Below are positions 1 to 12,347 of a stretch of DNA of 64,000 bases, piece after piece. The stretch's first letter is position 1. Every line of letters starts with the position of its first letter. Source of the stretch: Ceratodon purpureus (Eukaryota; Streptophyta; Bryopsida; Pseudoditrichales; Ditrichaceae); NCBI GenBank assembly GCA_014871385.1, contig CM026426.1:88100886-88164885 (forward strand). The letters are read 5' to 3'. Both the position numbers and the translations under genes were made by a program. The notes below the pieces were generated by a model. The model made no database searches and was not told the origin of the DNA. It saw only the letters and a list, made by a program, of their open reading frames with translations.

Positions 1-2210
1 TTGGGGCAGAGAAAGGTGTAGGTGCAAACGTCGCGGTATCACCAGTGTTGTGAAACTCAGGAACTGGGAGCGAGTATGGGGCATCGGCCGGGGTCTGATG
101 AGCCGAAGGAGGAGCAGGGTTTATTAGTTGGAGCAGGAGTTCTTTCACTTCACGGATGGAATCCTTACTGCTACTGAGGTCCAATGCCATTTTCTGGACT
201 GTATTCTCCAGTGTATTGATCCTCGTGGAATCACGGATGGCATATGGTGGAGTTCTCGGTCTCTGCCAAGGTGAGCATAGGCATCAGTTCCCTCATCTTA
301 TTGGCATGGAATACACAATCAATGGGTGCATTACTGAACGAGGTCTGCAGATATATTTTGATACATGCGAGTACAAGTAGTAGCAAGATTTTGTGAGCAA
401 AGTTGGCAAAGAGTGAGACCCCATTTTAGGGTTTACCTGTGGGCAGCTTGGAGTATTGTCGTCGTTGCGGGGTCCCTGTGTTGAGACGCATGTGGTAACA
501 TAGTTGTACCCTGCTGTAGGCGTGCTATACTGAAAATCGTTGCTAAGGCTTGCAGTGGAGTCACTTACGTATGCTGAGGATATGGGTTGCCGACCAGCTA
601 TGTTCTGATTCGAAGTCCCTGTGTTTGGTTGTAACTGAAACGGGGTAGAAGATAAGCATTAAGTATAGCAAAAGCAGCATTAAACGATAATTTCGATGCG
701 ATAGTTGCCAATCACACAAGGCTTTAAATCCAGAATGCATACTGGGATTTAGGGTCAGAAAGCACCTGATTTCGGATGTGAGAGCGTGACCCGTCATCGG
801 TCGACGATGGGGGACAATCTGTACGTTGTATTTTATTTTTTCCCTTCCTCATCTCTGTCATGTGTGCAGATTCCTCCTGGCCGGCTGCACTCACCCAGTA
901 TTTTCTCCATTCCGTGAAGGCCTCCACTGGGCAGCGGGGGTGCCTCAAACCACTAGTTCTGATGAAGTATTTCTTCCATAATTTTCTATCGTTCTTCAGT
1001 GAGTTCTTTAAAAATTTGGCTAGGTATTTGATATCTAGGGGTTGACTGTATGTAAATTTTTGAGCTAACTTTTCGGCAATGCATTCTACTTGAGACATCC
1101 ACAACTCATGTTTTGCTTTATATGATCTGACCTTGAAATTTAAAGTCAGACGGGCAGAAAGACGAGCAGCTCGATGCCAAGGGCTTTTTAGTCCAAGTAC
1201 AGTACCTGAGTTGGAGACTGGAATTTCGATGATGGGCTCACGGTTCTGAGCGTGAGCTGCAGCCATTTCCTTGAGGTATGGTCTCTGAAAATTACTTGAC
1301 GCTGCACGTTTCCTGTTCTGTTCAATTCGAATTTCATCGGGAGGGGTTCCACATGAAGATCGCCATTCTTGTCCAGACATTTCTGGCTGTCCAAGGGTCG
1401 AATGCGGTCGAAGGTTACCTACTGCAGGCGAAGGTCCTGGTCGACAGGGTGGTCGATGTTCAGAAACGACAGGATGAGCCGAAGGATGCTGATCTGCAGT
1501 CCATGGCATCTGAGGAGGAGATATACCTGACTGCAAAGGGAATTGGTGCGCAGGGGCTACGTAATGGGCGCCTGGGATAGAAGGTGTCGATCCAGGATGG
1601 CGACCGTAGGGATTAGACGGCGACGGCATTTGGGAGGATCTAGTGTTCTGCAACAAACGAGATTAAGGCAGATAAGCCCATCGTGATCTACTAATTAGTG
1701 AACTGCATTCGTGTACAGAAATCTGTAACGTAACTTAGGTACGAACATTACGATTAATCAAATAGTTGAGCCGAGTATACGGTTCGAGGCTAGAGCTGTA
1801 CTATGAAGCATTGATGTTGTGCACGCTCGCACACCTAAAATTTCACCCTCTTCGGAATGCAGAGTAGGTAATCTTTCGTTAAAACAGCCACACCATTGCG
1901 TACCAAGTTATCACCTCAGATCAAGTTCAACATGCTCAGAGAAATTGTGTCATGACAAGCCACTAAGGGTATAAATGATTGTACTTACCAGTTCAGGTGT
2001 CTGCGAATCCTCTAAGTGTCCATCCAGTACTGGTGTGTGCGAAATCCTCGCTGGAAATGCCATGGTCTCTTGAAGCCGGTCTTCTTGGAGTCGGAACGAT
2101 TTCAGTGACTGAAATTGAACTGTGGAGCAGCTGCCTTGTGATGAGGACGGGGACTCCGGAGCTTCACCGTCGTAGTACTCACCAGTGCAAAATGCCCTTG
2201 AAGCCGCCAT
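1..2210 (-). CDS. CACTA accessory (Transposase_24/TnpA-like) protein, partial, leftward
   Basis: I read four exons on the minus strand: 1989-2210 (ATG at 2210), 766-1647, 437-634 and 262 down past the window edge. All junctions are GT-AG and phase 0, giving at least 521 residues. The second exon starts with a proline/serine-rich segment. It then has a basic conserved block including YLAKFLKNSLKNDRKLW, followed by KKYFIRTSG and RHPRC, like the plant Ptta/En/Spm accessory proteins that pair with tnp2. The last exon has a probable helical heptad stretch (RINTLENTVQKMALDL). Such proteins bind subterminal repeats in En/Spm; that role here is inferred. The donor at 765/766 (CAG|GTGCTT) is weak. If it is not used, the frame runs to a stop at 724. 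The gene diverges from the 2,707 ORF and the transposase. Confidence 0.6.
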
Positions 2211-2706
2211 TAGGGTTTTAAGGGCTGCGATGTAGACTCTGCCTGAACCTACTACAACCGATAAATTAAACACGTCGATAAGTAGAGTACCTGAATAGAT
2301 CTCAAAAAGTGTCCCGATCGCTAAAGTTGAAGCTCCTTGTGTCCTCTGAAGGTTGGTCGCTCTGAATCTAGTGTTTTGGTTGTCTATTTGTGCAAGGGGC
2401 CGCTGAGTCGTGGTGCAGTGGGAGAAGGAGGACAGCATCGTGCGCCGCCGTCTCCTGCACATTTCAGATTGCGATATTATTTGAAAGTGTGAGACGATAA
2501 GTTCTCATGTATGAAGGACAATTATATAGGGGAACGTCAAAGAAACATTACCAAGTTTTCATTGGGAACGCAGAGTATAAGGTAGGGGGCTGAGTGGCGT
2601 CTTCTCCATGCACTGATCGGTGACTAGAAGGTTTGAGTGCTGCCTGGGGTCGTCTCTTTGACTTCAGAACCGGGAAGTGGATTCCTTAGCGTGACTTAAA
2701 GTAGCA

Positions 2707-3681
2707 ATGGATTGTTGGAGTCCTGAAACGAGTGTTCGATACGGGCTCAGTCGTGTAGATTCTCACGGTAAGATCGTTAGTATCTGGAACTTCTCGGATA
2801 TGGATTTCCACCTGAACAGTATTGATTCAGGGGCGTCTACACAGACGGATGATCAGATCGGGGACCCTGAAGAAGTCAGGCAGTGGACCAGTGACGTGAC
2901 AATGCAGATTAGACCGAGAGTATTAGCTGATCATCCAGTCTTTGACGGAGAAGATTACAAACTGGATTTCAGTAGTTCCGTCGTGGACGTGTCCTCGACG
3001 ATAGATGACGGGTGCCTTGATCATGAGAGGGATCCGAGTTTGGCAGCGGAGTTTAAAGTGTGCGTCGAGGACTATGCTACTCAGGGCTCCGGCGATGCAT
3101 CCACTGACAATTTCCGTCGGTTTTATGAGTCGGATATGCCTCGCCAAGTAGTTTCTCATTCCCCCCTAGTTCCCAGGTTGCAATCGATGTTTGCTACCCC
3201 AGGTTCGGCGTCGTTTATGACCACGCCAGTGAGTCATAGGAGTGAAAAGGGCGTCATACACTTTGATTTAGACCCTGACCAGAGCATGCCGGCGCTGGAA
3301 AAATGCACAGCGACGGAGCTCGCTGATCAGGAATGCCTTGAGCAGTTGCCAGTATTGGAGCCACGGTGGACGGACGATTATGACGACGAGTTTTACAGTG
3401 ATATGCCACATCTGGAGACGCAGGAGACACTGAGATGTATCTACAGAGGCATTTCTGGTATGCTGAAGTGTACACCAGACTGCCAGTTTTGCGAGACGGA
3501 CTCTACCAATGAAGACCATTCCCATTTGGACAGGCATTTCACACATATTCGACGGTGTCTCGACCTGGCTGCGAACATGCTGTTGCTGCATCTCCTACTT
3601 CTCAAATCAAAAATATGGAAGAAGTCATATTATGACCTCTTTTCGATATATTTCCATATCCATTACGGTCTGTGTGCGTAG
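2707..3681 (+). CDS. Hypothetical CACTA ORF containing a tnp2-like segment
   Basis: This is an uninterrupted 324-aa frame beginning at ATG 2707, between the leftward accessory gene and the transposase. Most of it is acidic and unrecognised. Around residues 140-185 it has HSPLVPRLQSM and ASFMT followed by SEKGV, which closely parallels HFPLIPRLQRM, ASFMT and SEDGV in the neighbouring tnp2 protein (around 5,138-5,235). A Cys-rich stretch (CTPDCQFC) follows near residue 258. It may be an accessory protein built from a duplicated transposase fragment, or upstream exons of the transposase transcript. No donor site joining it in phase to the 4,049 exon is obvious. Function unknown. Confidence 0.45.
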   Translation: MDCWSPETSVRYGLSRVDSHGKIVSIWNFSDMDFHLNSIDSGASTQTDDQIGDPEEVRQWTSDVTMQIRPRVLADHPVFDGEDYKLDFSSSVVDVSSTIDDGCLDHERDPSLAAEFKVCVEDYATQGSGDASTDNFRRFYESDMPRQVVSHSPLVPRLQSMFATPGSASFMTTPVSHRSEKGVIHFDLDPDQSMPALEKCTATELADQECLEQLPVLEPRWTDDYDDEFYSDMPHLETQETLRCIYRGISGMLKCTPDCQFCETDSTNEDHSHLDRHFTHIRRCLDLAANMLLLHLLLLKSKIWKKSYYDLFSIYFHIHYGLCA

Positions 3682-4048
3682 GGTTAGGATCGTGGTAGCA
3701 TTGACTAGTGCAGTAGGAAAATCAGTTCCGTCCAGTACAACGCATTTGCCACCTGTGTCACTTAGACTGACATGTATTGACGGTGGAAACCTGTGTAATC
3801 CGGTTTTACAACCTCTAATATATACATGACAATTTTCACAATTCGGCTCATTTTGTTTTCTATCTCTTGTCTTGCAATTGATAAGTTTCTCATCCATGAA
3901 ATATTGTAGCGTAAAAAATGGATGTGGATGAAATGCGTTGTCGTTAATATCTGAAGCATTGCTGAGCGGCCCGACTCTACTCAGAGTTCTTTCACTTCAG
4001 ATCCTGCTGTCGAGACTGCGTGAACTTCGATGCATCAGTGCCCAGAAC

Positions 4049-7000
4049 ATGGAGGAGGAGAGGCGATTGTCGTTGGGTGACAAACGACGGAAGGACGCGC
4101 GTGATGCGAAACTCCTGTTCCGGGAGGAGCTCCTAGCCGATAGGACACGCGCTGAAAAAAGGGTTTGCCCCTGCAATGTATGCCTCGGAGAAAACAGATC
4201 ACTGAGGTATCGTGCTATTGTGCGAAGGCATCTTAGGAATTATGGGCGCCATCCATGTCATCGTGGATCAACTCAGGTACTGTTAAGCATTTAAATCACC
4301 ACCATTACCTTTGATTTCAAGTGATTGTGGAGAAATGTTGAGTTCTAGCGTCCATAGCCACTTCAAATTAATTGTAACGTCTGTATGGCTGAATTAGGGT
4401 TTCGATGAGGATCATTCAGATATAGAGTGGGACACGGACATACTTGAGGAATTTGGGTCAAGGGACAGATTTTTTCAAAGAAACAGACGTCCTACACTTG
4501 ATGTTGGAATGGACATGGCCGGCCTGGTCCATCATACACTACACATGTATGATGGATTAGTAGCTCGGCTGGGGAATGTGAGGGACGAAGGGGTAGACGG
4601 ATTGGAACAGAATTTACCTGATGAGGAAGGCGAAGTCGGAAGGGGGCCGAATGAGCAGCGTCCTGCAGAAGACGAGTATGCAGCTCCTGAAGATGAGTAT
4701 CCGGCTGAGGAGGAGATGCTTGACGATGACTTGCCAGCAATGGAGGAAACCGCACCGACCAGGCAGCAGCTACTGGAGGAGAGTGCAAAAACGCCGCTGT
4801 ACGCGGGATCAAGCATGACTCAGTTAGGCGGGACGCTCATCCTCCTCAACTGTTTACGAACTCATGGAGCATCGAACATGCTCGTCAATGAGGTATTCTC
4901 AATCTTGAGCAAAAGTATGTTGCCTTCAGTGAATTCATTACCCACAAATGAATACTATGCCTCCAAGGTTCTCAAGCAGTTGGGCTTGGGCTATGAAACC
5001 ATACACTGTTGTTCTGCACCATCAACTTGTATGCTTTTTAGAGGCGAAGAATTCAAGGATATGACACATTGCCCAGTGTGTCAGGCGCCACGGTACAGGC
5101 AATGTGGGAAGTCAAAGGTGCCTATCAAGGTATTAAGACATTTCCCCCTAATTCCCAGATTGCAACGGATGTATAGTACCCCAGTTCAGGCATCGTTTAT
5201 GACTTGGCATGCGCGTCATGGAAGTGAAGATGGTGTCATGAGGGGAGCTGTAGACTCTTATCAATGGAAGTTTGTCAATTGGAAGTGGAATGCAGAATTT
5301 GCATTTGAGGATAGGAACTTGAGGTTAGGACTAGCCACGGATGGTGTTAATCCATTTTCAATTAAGAGATCAACATGGAGTACATGGCCTGTGCTGATCC
5401 TAAATTACAATTTGCCCCCGTGGATGACGACAAAAAAACATTTCATAATGTTAAGTCTCTTAATCCCGGGAAAGAAATCCGTTACTGGGGAGAATTTTGA
5501 TGTCTACTTGCAGCCATTACTTGAAGAACTACAGACACTATGGCATCATGGAGTACCCACAGACGATGCTTCGATGTACCAGGGAACATCACGGTTTAAC
5601 ATGAAAGCGATCCTCTTATGGACCATGCATGATTTTCCCGCTTACGGTATCGTAGCCGGCTGTGTCACCAAGGGCTATCGCGGCTGTCCAATCTGTGCCC
5701 AGAACACTGTATCACGACGTTCCTTATCCCTTCACAAAAACGTTTATGATAATCAACATCGACGTTTTCTTCCCTGTGACCACCAGTGGAGATTGCCTAG
5801 GCCAGAGTTCGGTGGGGTAGCTGAGAGGAGAACCCCGCCTGTTAAAGCCACGGCATCTGATGTTTTGAGATGGGGTCAGCTCCGGGAGAGTTGGGTTTCG
5901 CTGGGAGCAACACCAGCCTCTTCAGATCCTGCGAGAATTTTTGGGATTAAGAGAGTCTCTTCCCTCTTCGATCTACCTTATTGGCGGGTATGGTGCTCAA
6001 CTAAATCTTTACGCTAATGTCTGAACATAGTGGATACCAATGGATTGTTGGGTGCATTGCAGCTGTACGTTGAACTCTGTTCTAATGATTTGCATAAGCA
6101 TCGGTCTTAGTCAGGGTCATGCCCACTGAGTAATTTAACGTGAATTCGGAAAATAGTTCCAGCTGAAGTGTACCTGGCTTCGTGAAGAGGTCGCGGCTTG
6201 TCCAACTGGTTGCCCGGTGGTCGACGTTTTTGCCTACAGTATCCTTGCGTCGATTTTTGGTATTGTAAATAGAGCTGTGTTTGACTATGGAAATGGCGAT
6301 TCAGTTCAGGTAGAAGTCTATTAATCATGCTAGTTAACAGATCACTCGGCCATTGGAATTCATGTAGAATCCGGTTCAATTATACACTGTTATAATCATG
6401 TGATAGATGGCTTTAACCTTATGCATTACGTGTGTCGGTTACAGGTTTAGGATATACGCATGATTGAGGTACCGAACGATCTTAAGTACTGTGTCCATCA
6501 GTCGTCGTGATTGGACAGTAGCTCAATAGTAAGGCGTGATAGATAGAGGGCATGTGTTTGGGACTTGAGCTACGCTTCCTACTCTGTCTGGTCCGTCGAT
6601 GTGCCTGTAAAAGGAGTAGTCGTTCATTTCTGTCATTATATTTGGGTGTCATGGGAGTGGCGATTCAGTTCACGTAGATGTCTTCGGCAGCTATGTTTGA
6701 CCACGGAAATGGCGATCCAGTTCAGGTAGATGTCCATTAATCATGATAGTTTCTCATAACTGGGCCATTCGAATTCATGAAGAATCCGGTTCAAATCTAC
6801 CCTGTACATTGCAGCTGGTAGGTGAGTTTAACCTTGTGAATTACGTTTGTCGGTCCCAGGTTTAGGATATACGTAAGTTTGCTAAACCGAATAGTGTTAA
6901 GTACTGTGTCCATCAGCCGAATCCTGGATTTACTTCAATAGTAAGGCGTGATACACAGGGGGCATGTGTTTGGGACTTGAGCTACGCTTCCTACCCTGTC

Positions 7001-9198
7001 CGACATTGCTGGCTCTTGTAAGAGGAGTAGTCGTTCACGTCTGTCACCCGACTTGGGTGTATGGGAGTCCAGGTCCAATGTGATTTACAAGTTCGAATTT
7101 GATGATGTAATGTCATTATGGAGGCTGCGATGGCATTCGTGATAAATGTCCACTTATGTGTGTAATTAGCGTGGCTGCTAACAGGATCGATATGACGTAG
7201 GGCGTGATAGACAAAAGATATCTGTTTCGGACTTATACATCTACGGCAACTGACTTGGCATTCTAACCGTTATGGTCTGTGAATCCAGGAACTTCCAATA
7301 CGCAACACATTAGACGTAATGCATATAGAGCGCAACGTATCAGACAACATTCTCAAACATCTGTTCGGTGACAAAGACACCTTGGAAACGCGTCGAGATA
7401 TGGAACAGGCAGGTGTGATGCAAGAACTGCATTTGGTGCAAACTTCATCAGGTAACTATGTGAAACCTAAAGCACCATATGTATTCTCGGAGCGGGAGAA
7501 GCGTCAGTTTCTCTCTTTGGTGTCTTCCACTAAAGTTCCTAGTGGTTTCAGCAGCACTCTCACGAAGCATATTGGGGAACGCCGGTTGAATGGGCTGAAA
7601 AGCCATGACCACCATGTCCTTCTTCAAGTAATTCTACCTGCAGCTGTCCGTAATTCTCTCACACGCAGTGTAAGGGAAACAATTATCAGATTAGGAAATC
7701 TATTTCAGCGCATATGTGCGAAGGTTATAAGAACATCTGAGATTAATTCACTACGAACTCTAGCTGCAGAGGTATTGTGTTTGCTAGAGATCAATTTCCC
7801 GCCTGGATTTTTTGACATTATGACCCATCTCGTGATCCACCTGGTAGATGAACTGGAAATTTGTGGACCCGTTCATGCAAGATGGTGTTATTCAATAGAA
7901 CGCTATCTAGGTGTTCTAACGAAATATGTCCGTGATAAATCTAAACCCGAGGCGGGCATGGCGTCGGGTTACATGATTGACGAGAGTTTGGGCTTTTGCA
8001 CCGAATACTTTGAGCTATATGAACATAGTCGAAGTAGAGTTTGGGACGCTGAGGAGGAATTAAAGGACTCCGGAGAGTGTTTGCTTGGGAAACCCAAGTT
8101 AAAACGACTAACTGACAGAGAAATTGACTTCATTCACGACTATGTTCTACAACATTCAATTCACACTGAGGAATTGCTCGGGTACGTATTCAATTTGCTC
8201 TTATTTCAATTATACTCCCTTCATTGTCCGAATCATACTCAAATTACCATGGTCCATCAAGCCTTCACCTTCAGTCATCACAGTTGCTGTTTCAGTGGAA
8301 TATGATGCATAACGAGAGATTGGAATGTTTCAGAGAGTGGAGATTTCAGAAGGACACGTTCAAGCAGCAAAGGGTCGACTATCTCAATTCGCTGGTCAGA
8401 CTACCCGGAGATCCCATACAGTACCCCCCCCATTTAGCTACGCCCTTTCCCAATTTTGCATCGTGGCTGAATGATCACGTTCGCGAGTTGAAGTCGGAAG
8501 GTTTTCCCGTTTCCAAGGAATTGGATTCACTCCACTGCCCACCTTCCCCGCATGCGTGGAGTTTCACCTCCATGTGGGCATACGGTTGCCACTACACATG
8601 TAACTCAGAAATTGTTCCCACAACAGTTGCTTTTGACTGTGGGATCGCTACTATACCTCCCTCCCAGACTTGCACTGAGATAGACGTGGGGATATTGAAG
8701 AGTATTTACCTAATCCAGTACCTTGATCTAAACTGTGTAGTGATGGAAGGGTCCTGGATCCGGTCAATTGATCAAGGACGCCGTGTGGTGAAAAAAGATT
8801 CGAGTGGTTTCTGGACTGTGCATTATACGTCAAGAGAGCGGGGCGACAAGGACAATCCTTTCGTATATCCAGGTACGGTTTCACAGGTTTTTTTTATTGG
8901 AGACACCATAGACCCGGCATGGAAGGTAGTTTTGAGGCACGACCCTCGGAGCAAGCGGTATCAGGGTGAGCAAGAGATCAACATCTTCGGTGCAGCCGGG
9001 TCTACTAGGCCGACACTGAGCACACGCCCAGAAGCCCGGCCAAGCACGTCAGAAGTTCGACCTCCAGAGGAACAGCCCGAAGTCGTACCAGCTGAACAGT
9101 TCAGGGCGTTTGTACTTCACGAAGAACAGGCCGACGACGAAGATCATCTAGATGATAATGAGTATCAAGACGCAGTGGACATTCAGTATGTTGAATAA
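4049..9198 (+). CDS. CACTA transposase, tnp2/TnpD type (Transposase_21)
   Basis: Four exons, 4049-4276, 4398-5987, 7289-8185 and 8284-9198, join with GT-AG introns in phase 0 to give about 1,209 aa without a stop. The N-terminal exon carries the tnp2 start signature CPCNVCLGENRS followed by a basic HLRNYG segment. The second exon has the Transposase_21 core: FPLIPRLQRMYS, RLGLATDGVNPF, and later CPICAQNT. The third opens with NTLDVMHIERNVSDNIL, the hallmark tnp2 block, and continues into a DUF4218-like region. The fourth is DUF4216-like (WKVVLRHDPRSK). Its acidic tail is low complexity. The enzyme would bind the CACTA ends and cut them. The 5,988-7,288 intron (1.3 kb) is long and contains duplicated sequence. 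ATG 4049 is chosen because upstream in-frame sequence has no ATG; an earlier exon is possible. Confidence 0.88.
6270..7075 (+). repeat. Diverged tandem duplication inside the tnp2 intron
   Basis: Two copies of about 390 bp, roughly 6,270-6,656 and 6,690-7,075, lie within the third-exon-side intron of the transposase. Both share blocks such as GAATCCGGTTCAA, CAGGTTTAGGATATACG, TTAAGTACTGTGTCCATCAG and GGGACTTGAGCTACGCTTCC, with scattered substitutions and small gaps. A short third trace is visible at about 7,150-7,245. No open frame runs through either copy. Confidence 0.8.
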
Positions 9199-10405
9199 TT
9201 TTCATTGTTCTAAGGTAAGCATAATCACAATACTCGTCATAACTTTACGTTGAGCAATGTGTTGCATGGTGTATCATCAGCATGACTTTCAAAGTCTGCC
9301 TCACATTCAGATTGTGAAAATCAAATGTGTAGTATTCGTTGAGTTCCCCAGGCTTTTCAGTGAGCCCTACCGAGAGACCTCTGGTGTTTTCATGACGAGA
9401 CATGCACTTGGTATGGCAGTGCTCATTCATTTTAGTTCGAAGCGTGATGAGCACAGGTTTGCCTTATACCTTCTTTATCGGCAACCGCCATGTCAGTCGA
9501 GGTCAGCTAGGAATCGTGTATTCGTAATCCTGACGGGTTGTTTGAATTTCTTGGCACTTGATATTTTGCCTTAATAGGAAATTTGCATTAGTACTGTAAT
9601 AAAATACAGCTATCCAGCTAATGATCTGTTATTTTTTTTATTTCTGCAGAGACAGGACGGTGCAACGAGTCATGACCCAATGTCGAATACTGTGTGTGGA
9701 GACCACGTGAAGTATGTCCTCGTAACGTACCGCTCGGGTGGTTTGAACTGTAAGTCCATCGATGTGTTCTACTGTAATTCCTGCATGTTAATTCGGACTT
9801 TATTCTAGCCCGAGTGAGTAGTTAATTATCATCACGGAGTTCGGTCTCAGAATTGGAGCATCTCATATGACCATGAGGCTTAATTCTCACGGATAATGTC
9901 AATGTTATTCGTGTTTTCGATATTCAAAGTGTACAGAACGTTTTCGTCATTTTTGGAGCACATTGTTATAACATTTGATCCTTACGTATGTTCTGTCTGA
10001 TCTCCACCCGTGTTCATGTCAGTATCTTCTCATTGTGAGCCTACTGGGTAAGGGATACAAGTTCAGATACAACGCTGGATAACTGCATATGCATTACGAT
10101 GCCCCAACCTCTGCAGGTCAGCCGCTCTTTTGTGATTAAAGATTCTGATTGGGTTAATATAATGGTTCTAGTTCCCACACAGTATTCTCCATCCATTAGG
10201 TTTTAATTTCTACTTAGTAACATGGTATAGTCATTTTACTACTGATGTCACTATTAGCTGCTGAGATGAGTCCCCACAGCGCCATGTCTAATCAGTAATC
10301 AAATTTCACACTACTGAAGAGACAGACTGATACGCAGAAAATCCTTGTTCTGAGCGATCTATTCCAAATCCACTAATCATGTTTTTTCCTTCACTTTTCC
10401 CCAGG
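9199..10405. other. Intergenic part of the CACTA element, no gene seen
   Basis: This stretch follows the transposase stop. A 105-aa frame at 9,257-9,574 overlaps an equally open frame on the other strand and shows no recognisable motif, so I do not call a gene. It probably holds the transposase 3' UTR and spacer. Confidence 0.5.
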
Positions 10406-10539
10406 ACTTGAGCATCACCCATCACATAGCTCACCAGAGTGGGCGGCCGCGTTTCTGAAGCTGTCGAGTCCAACTTGAGCATCACCCATCACATAGCTCA
10501 CCAGAGTGGGCGGCCGCGTTTCTGAGCTTGTCGAGTCCA
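10406..10539 (+). repeat. 67-bp near-perfect direct tandem duplication
   Basis: Unit one is 10,406-10,472 and unit two 10,473-10,539. Both start ACTTGAGCATCACCCATCAC and contain GGGCGGCCGCGTTTCTGA. They differ by one short AAG-to-AGC change near the end of the unit. The duplication lies about 300 bp upstream of the next gene. Confidence 0.95.
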
Positions 10540-10835
10540 ACTCTGGGTATCATCAACTTTTGTAGCATTTCACATCAAAAAGGACGGCCACATTCATGCA
10601 TGTAAGATGCCAAGCATAACATGCGACATCCCCTCCAAAATGCTCATGCTGCATACCTTTGTTGTCTCCTACATTTGTAGCACACATTCTCTGTTTCTCG
10701 CATTTTTGTTTCATGAGAGTCTCAGGAGTCTCTCGGTCTGTAGCGAGGTCGATTTTGTCGTTGGAGTATTGTGGATTACTTGACCCTCGCAGTATTGATC
10801 ACCCGTTGTCCCCCAGCGTTGTCTCCGTGTTCACC

Positions 10836-12347
10836 ATGGCTGTCCCAGAGACCTCTTCGCTCGAGTGGTTTGTTACCTACATGCGTCTTGACAACGAGGG
10901 TGTTATTCCCACTGTTACGCCGTCGGAGTACATGCCCTCTCGTGTGCAGCTGTTGGAATTTATGGGTCCGAAACAGAACTCTGGTTACGTATTTGACAGC
11001 CATGGATCGCCAGAGTACGCGGAGTATGTAAGAGAGCTTTTTGTCCGAGTTCTGCAGATGAAGTGGCCCCAGAACAATGTTATGTCTTTTCATTTTTCGA
11101 GAGGTCTGATGTCGGAGGCTATGGGGAATTCGGTGAACTGGGCGGAGTTTGCTTTCAAGCAAACCCGCCCCCACCAGTCCCGCACACGTATTCCCCGAGT
11201 TCTCGAAGACTTTGCGCAATTGGAGGTTCCGCTTCATCCACTCATCAAGGTTATTCCACTCAACTTCTCGGCAATGGTAAGTCTATTCCGCACACCCAAT
11301 TCGTCTTGGGTGTGTTCGATTGTACCGGCAGTCTGTTTTGTTTTTAGTACTCCTTGTGCATTCGAGATTGAGTAGAACTGTTTTCACGAGTTTAGTGCTG
11401 CCTGAATTCGTCATTTCATTGATATGTAGCATACTATGCTGCTGGATCCTATTTCCCCCATTTCTGAACACTGCACACGCAGATTGTAGAGGGTGTTTAC
11501 AGAATTAAATTTAACCATCCCCTGTTTTTGCCCATGTTAGCAGAGAGGAGCTCCCATACAAGTGGATAGGTATTTCAATCGTGCCACATTTATTACAGCG
11601 CAAACACAGAACATCACGACTCCTGCAACAGTGAACGCAGCAGTGGTGGGAAACGCAGTCGCAGCATCAACCCCACGCAGCGCGGCAGCGGGCCCCCCTC
11701 GCTTCAAGTACGCGACGAGGTCAGATGTTGAGGTCAATCTCGAAGTAGGGGAGCCATCTGTACGTAGATCCGAGAGGAGTGGCACTCCGAAACCTGTAAG
11801 CACCGACACCGGCCTGGTTACTATACTGCCAGGTCTGTGTGCATTACGTCCGGGGATAATTCCGCTAGTACAGACTGAGCAGAAGAGGCTCCAGGACACT
11901 CGCCAATTGGCTTATGACGTACTGAGCAAGAGGAAGGCAAGGTGTCTGGAGGAAATGGAGAAGGCGGGCGAGATTAGCAGGAAGATAGAGGAGAGGATGA
12001 CTATCCACACTAGGGCCGTCGAGGCGTATGAGCATGCGCGCCGGGTTTTAGTGACAGCCATGAACGACGTGGGAAACACTGCCGTCGTTGATGGGAAGGT
12101 GCCGACAAATAATATTGTGCGAAATTGCGAGGCCTTGGTGAATTCCTGGTACGAAAATGTACGTACGGCCCGTCAGGGACTGGAGGAGTGGGAGTTTCAA
12201 TTGGAGAGCCACAATGTGATTATGGGGAGACTCAAAGGGGAACTGAAGCAAGCTGAGACTGAGTATCGCAACACTTGTGAGTTGGTGGATGTCCAAATTG
12301 CTAATCTCCGGGCTGTCACTAATGTGCTGGAGGACGTGCGGAGATGA
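10836..12347 (+). CDS. CACTA accessory coiled-coil protein, unrecognised family
   Basis: Two exons, 10836-11276 and 11544-12347, join in phase 0 (ATG|GTAAGT donor, CAG acceptor) to give about 414 aa. The start ATG has the context CACCATGG. The first exon encodes a globular-looking segment containing YVRELFVRVLQMKWPQ. The second begins with a Ala/Thr-rich linker, then a long Lys/Glu-rich helical segment (QLAYDVLSKRKARCLEEMEK and QAETEYRNTCELVDVQIANL) typical of a coiled coil. The gene sits between the transposase and the right terminus, the usual place for a second En/Spm-type product. I do not recognise the family; DNA binding or oligomerisation is a guess from position and composition. Confidence 0.55.

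Noticed and set aside
561..797. 78-aa minus-strand ORF
   Set aside because: It is in a different frame from the well-supported exons at 437-634 and 766-1647.
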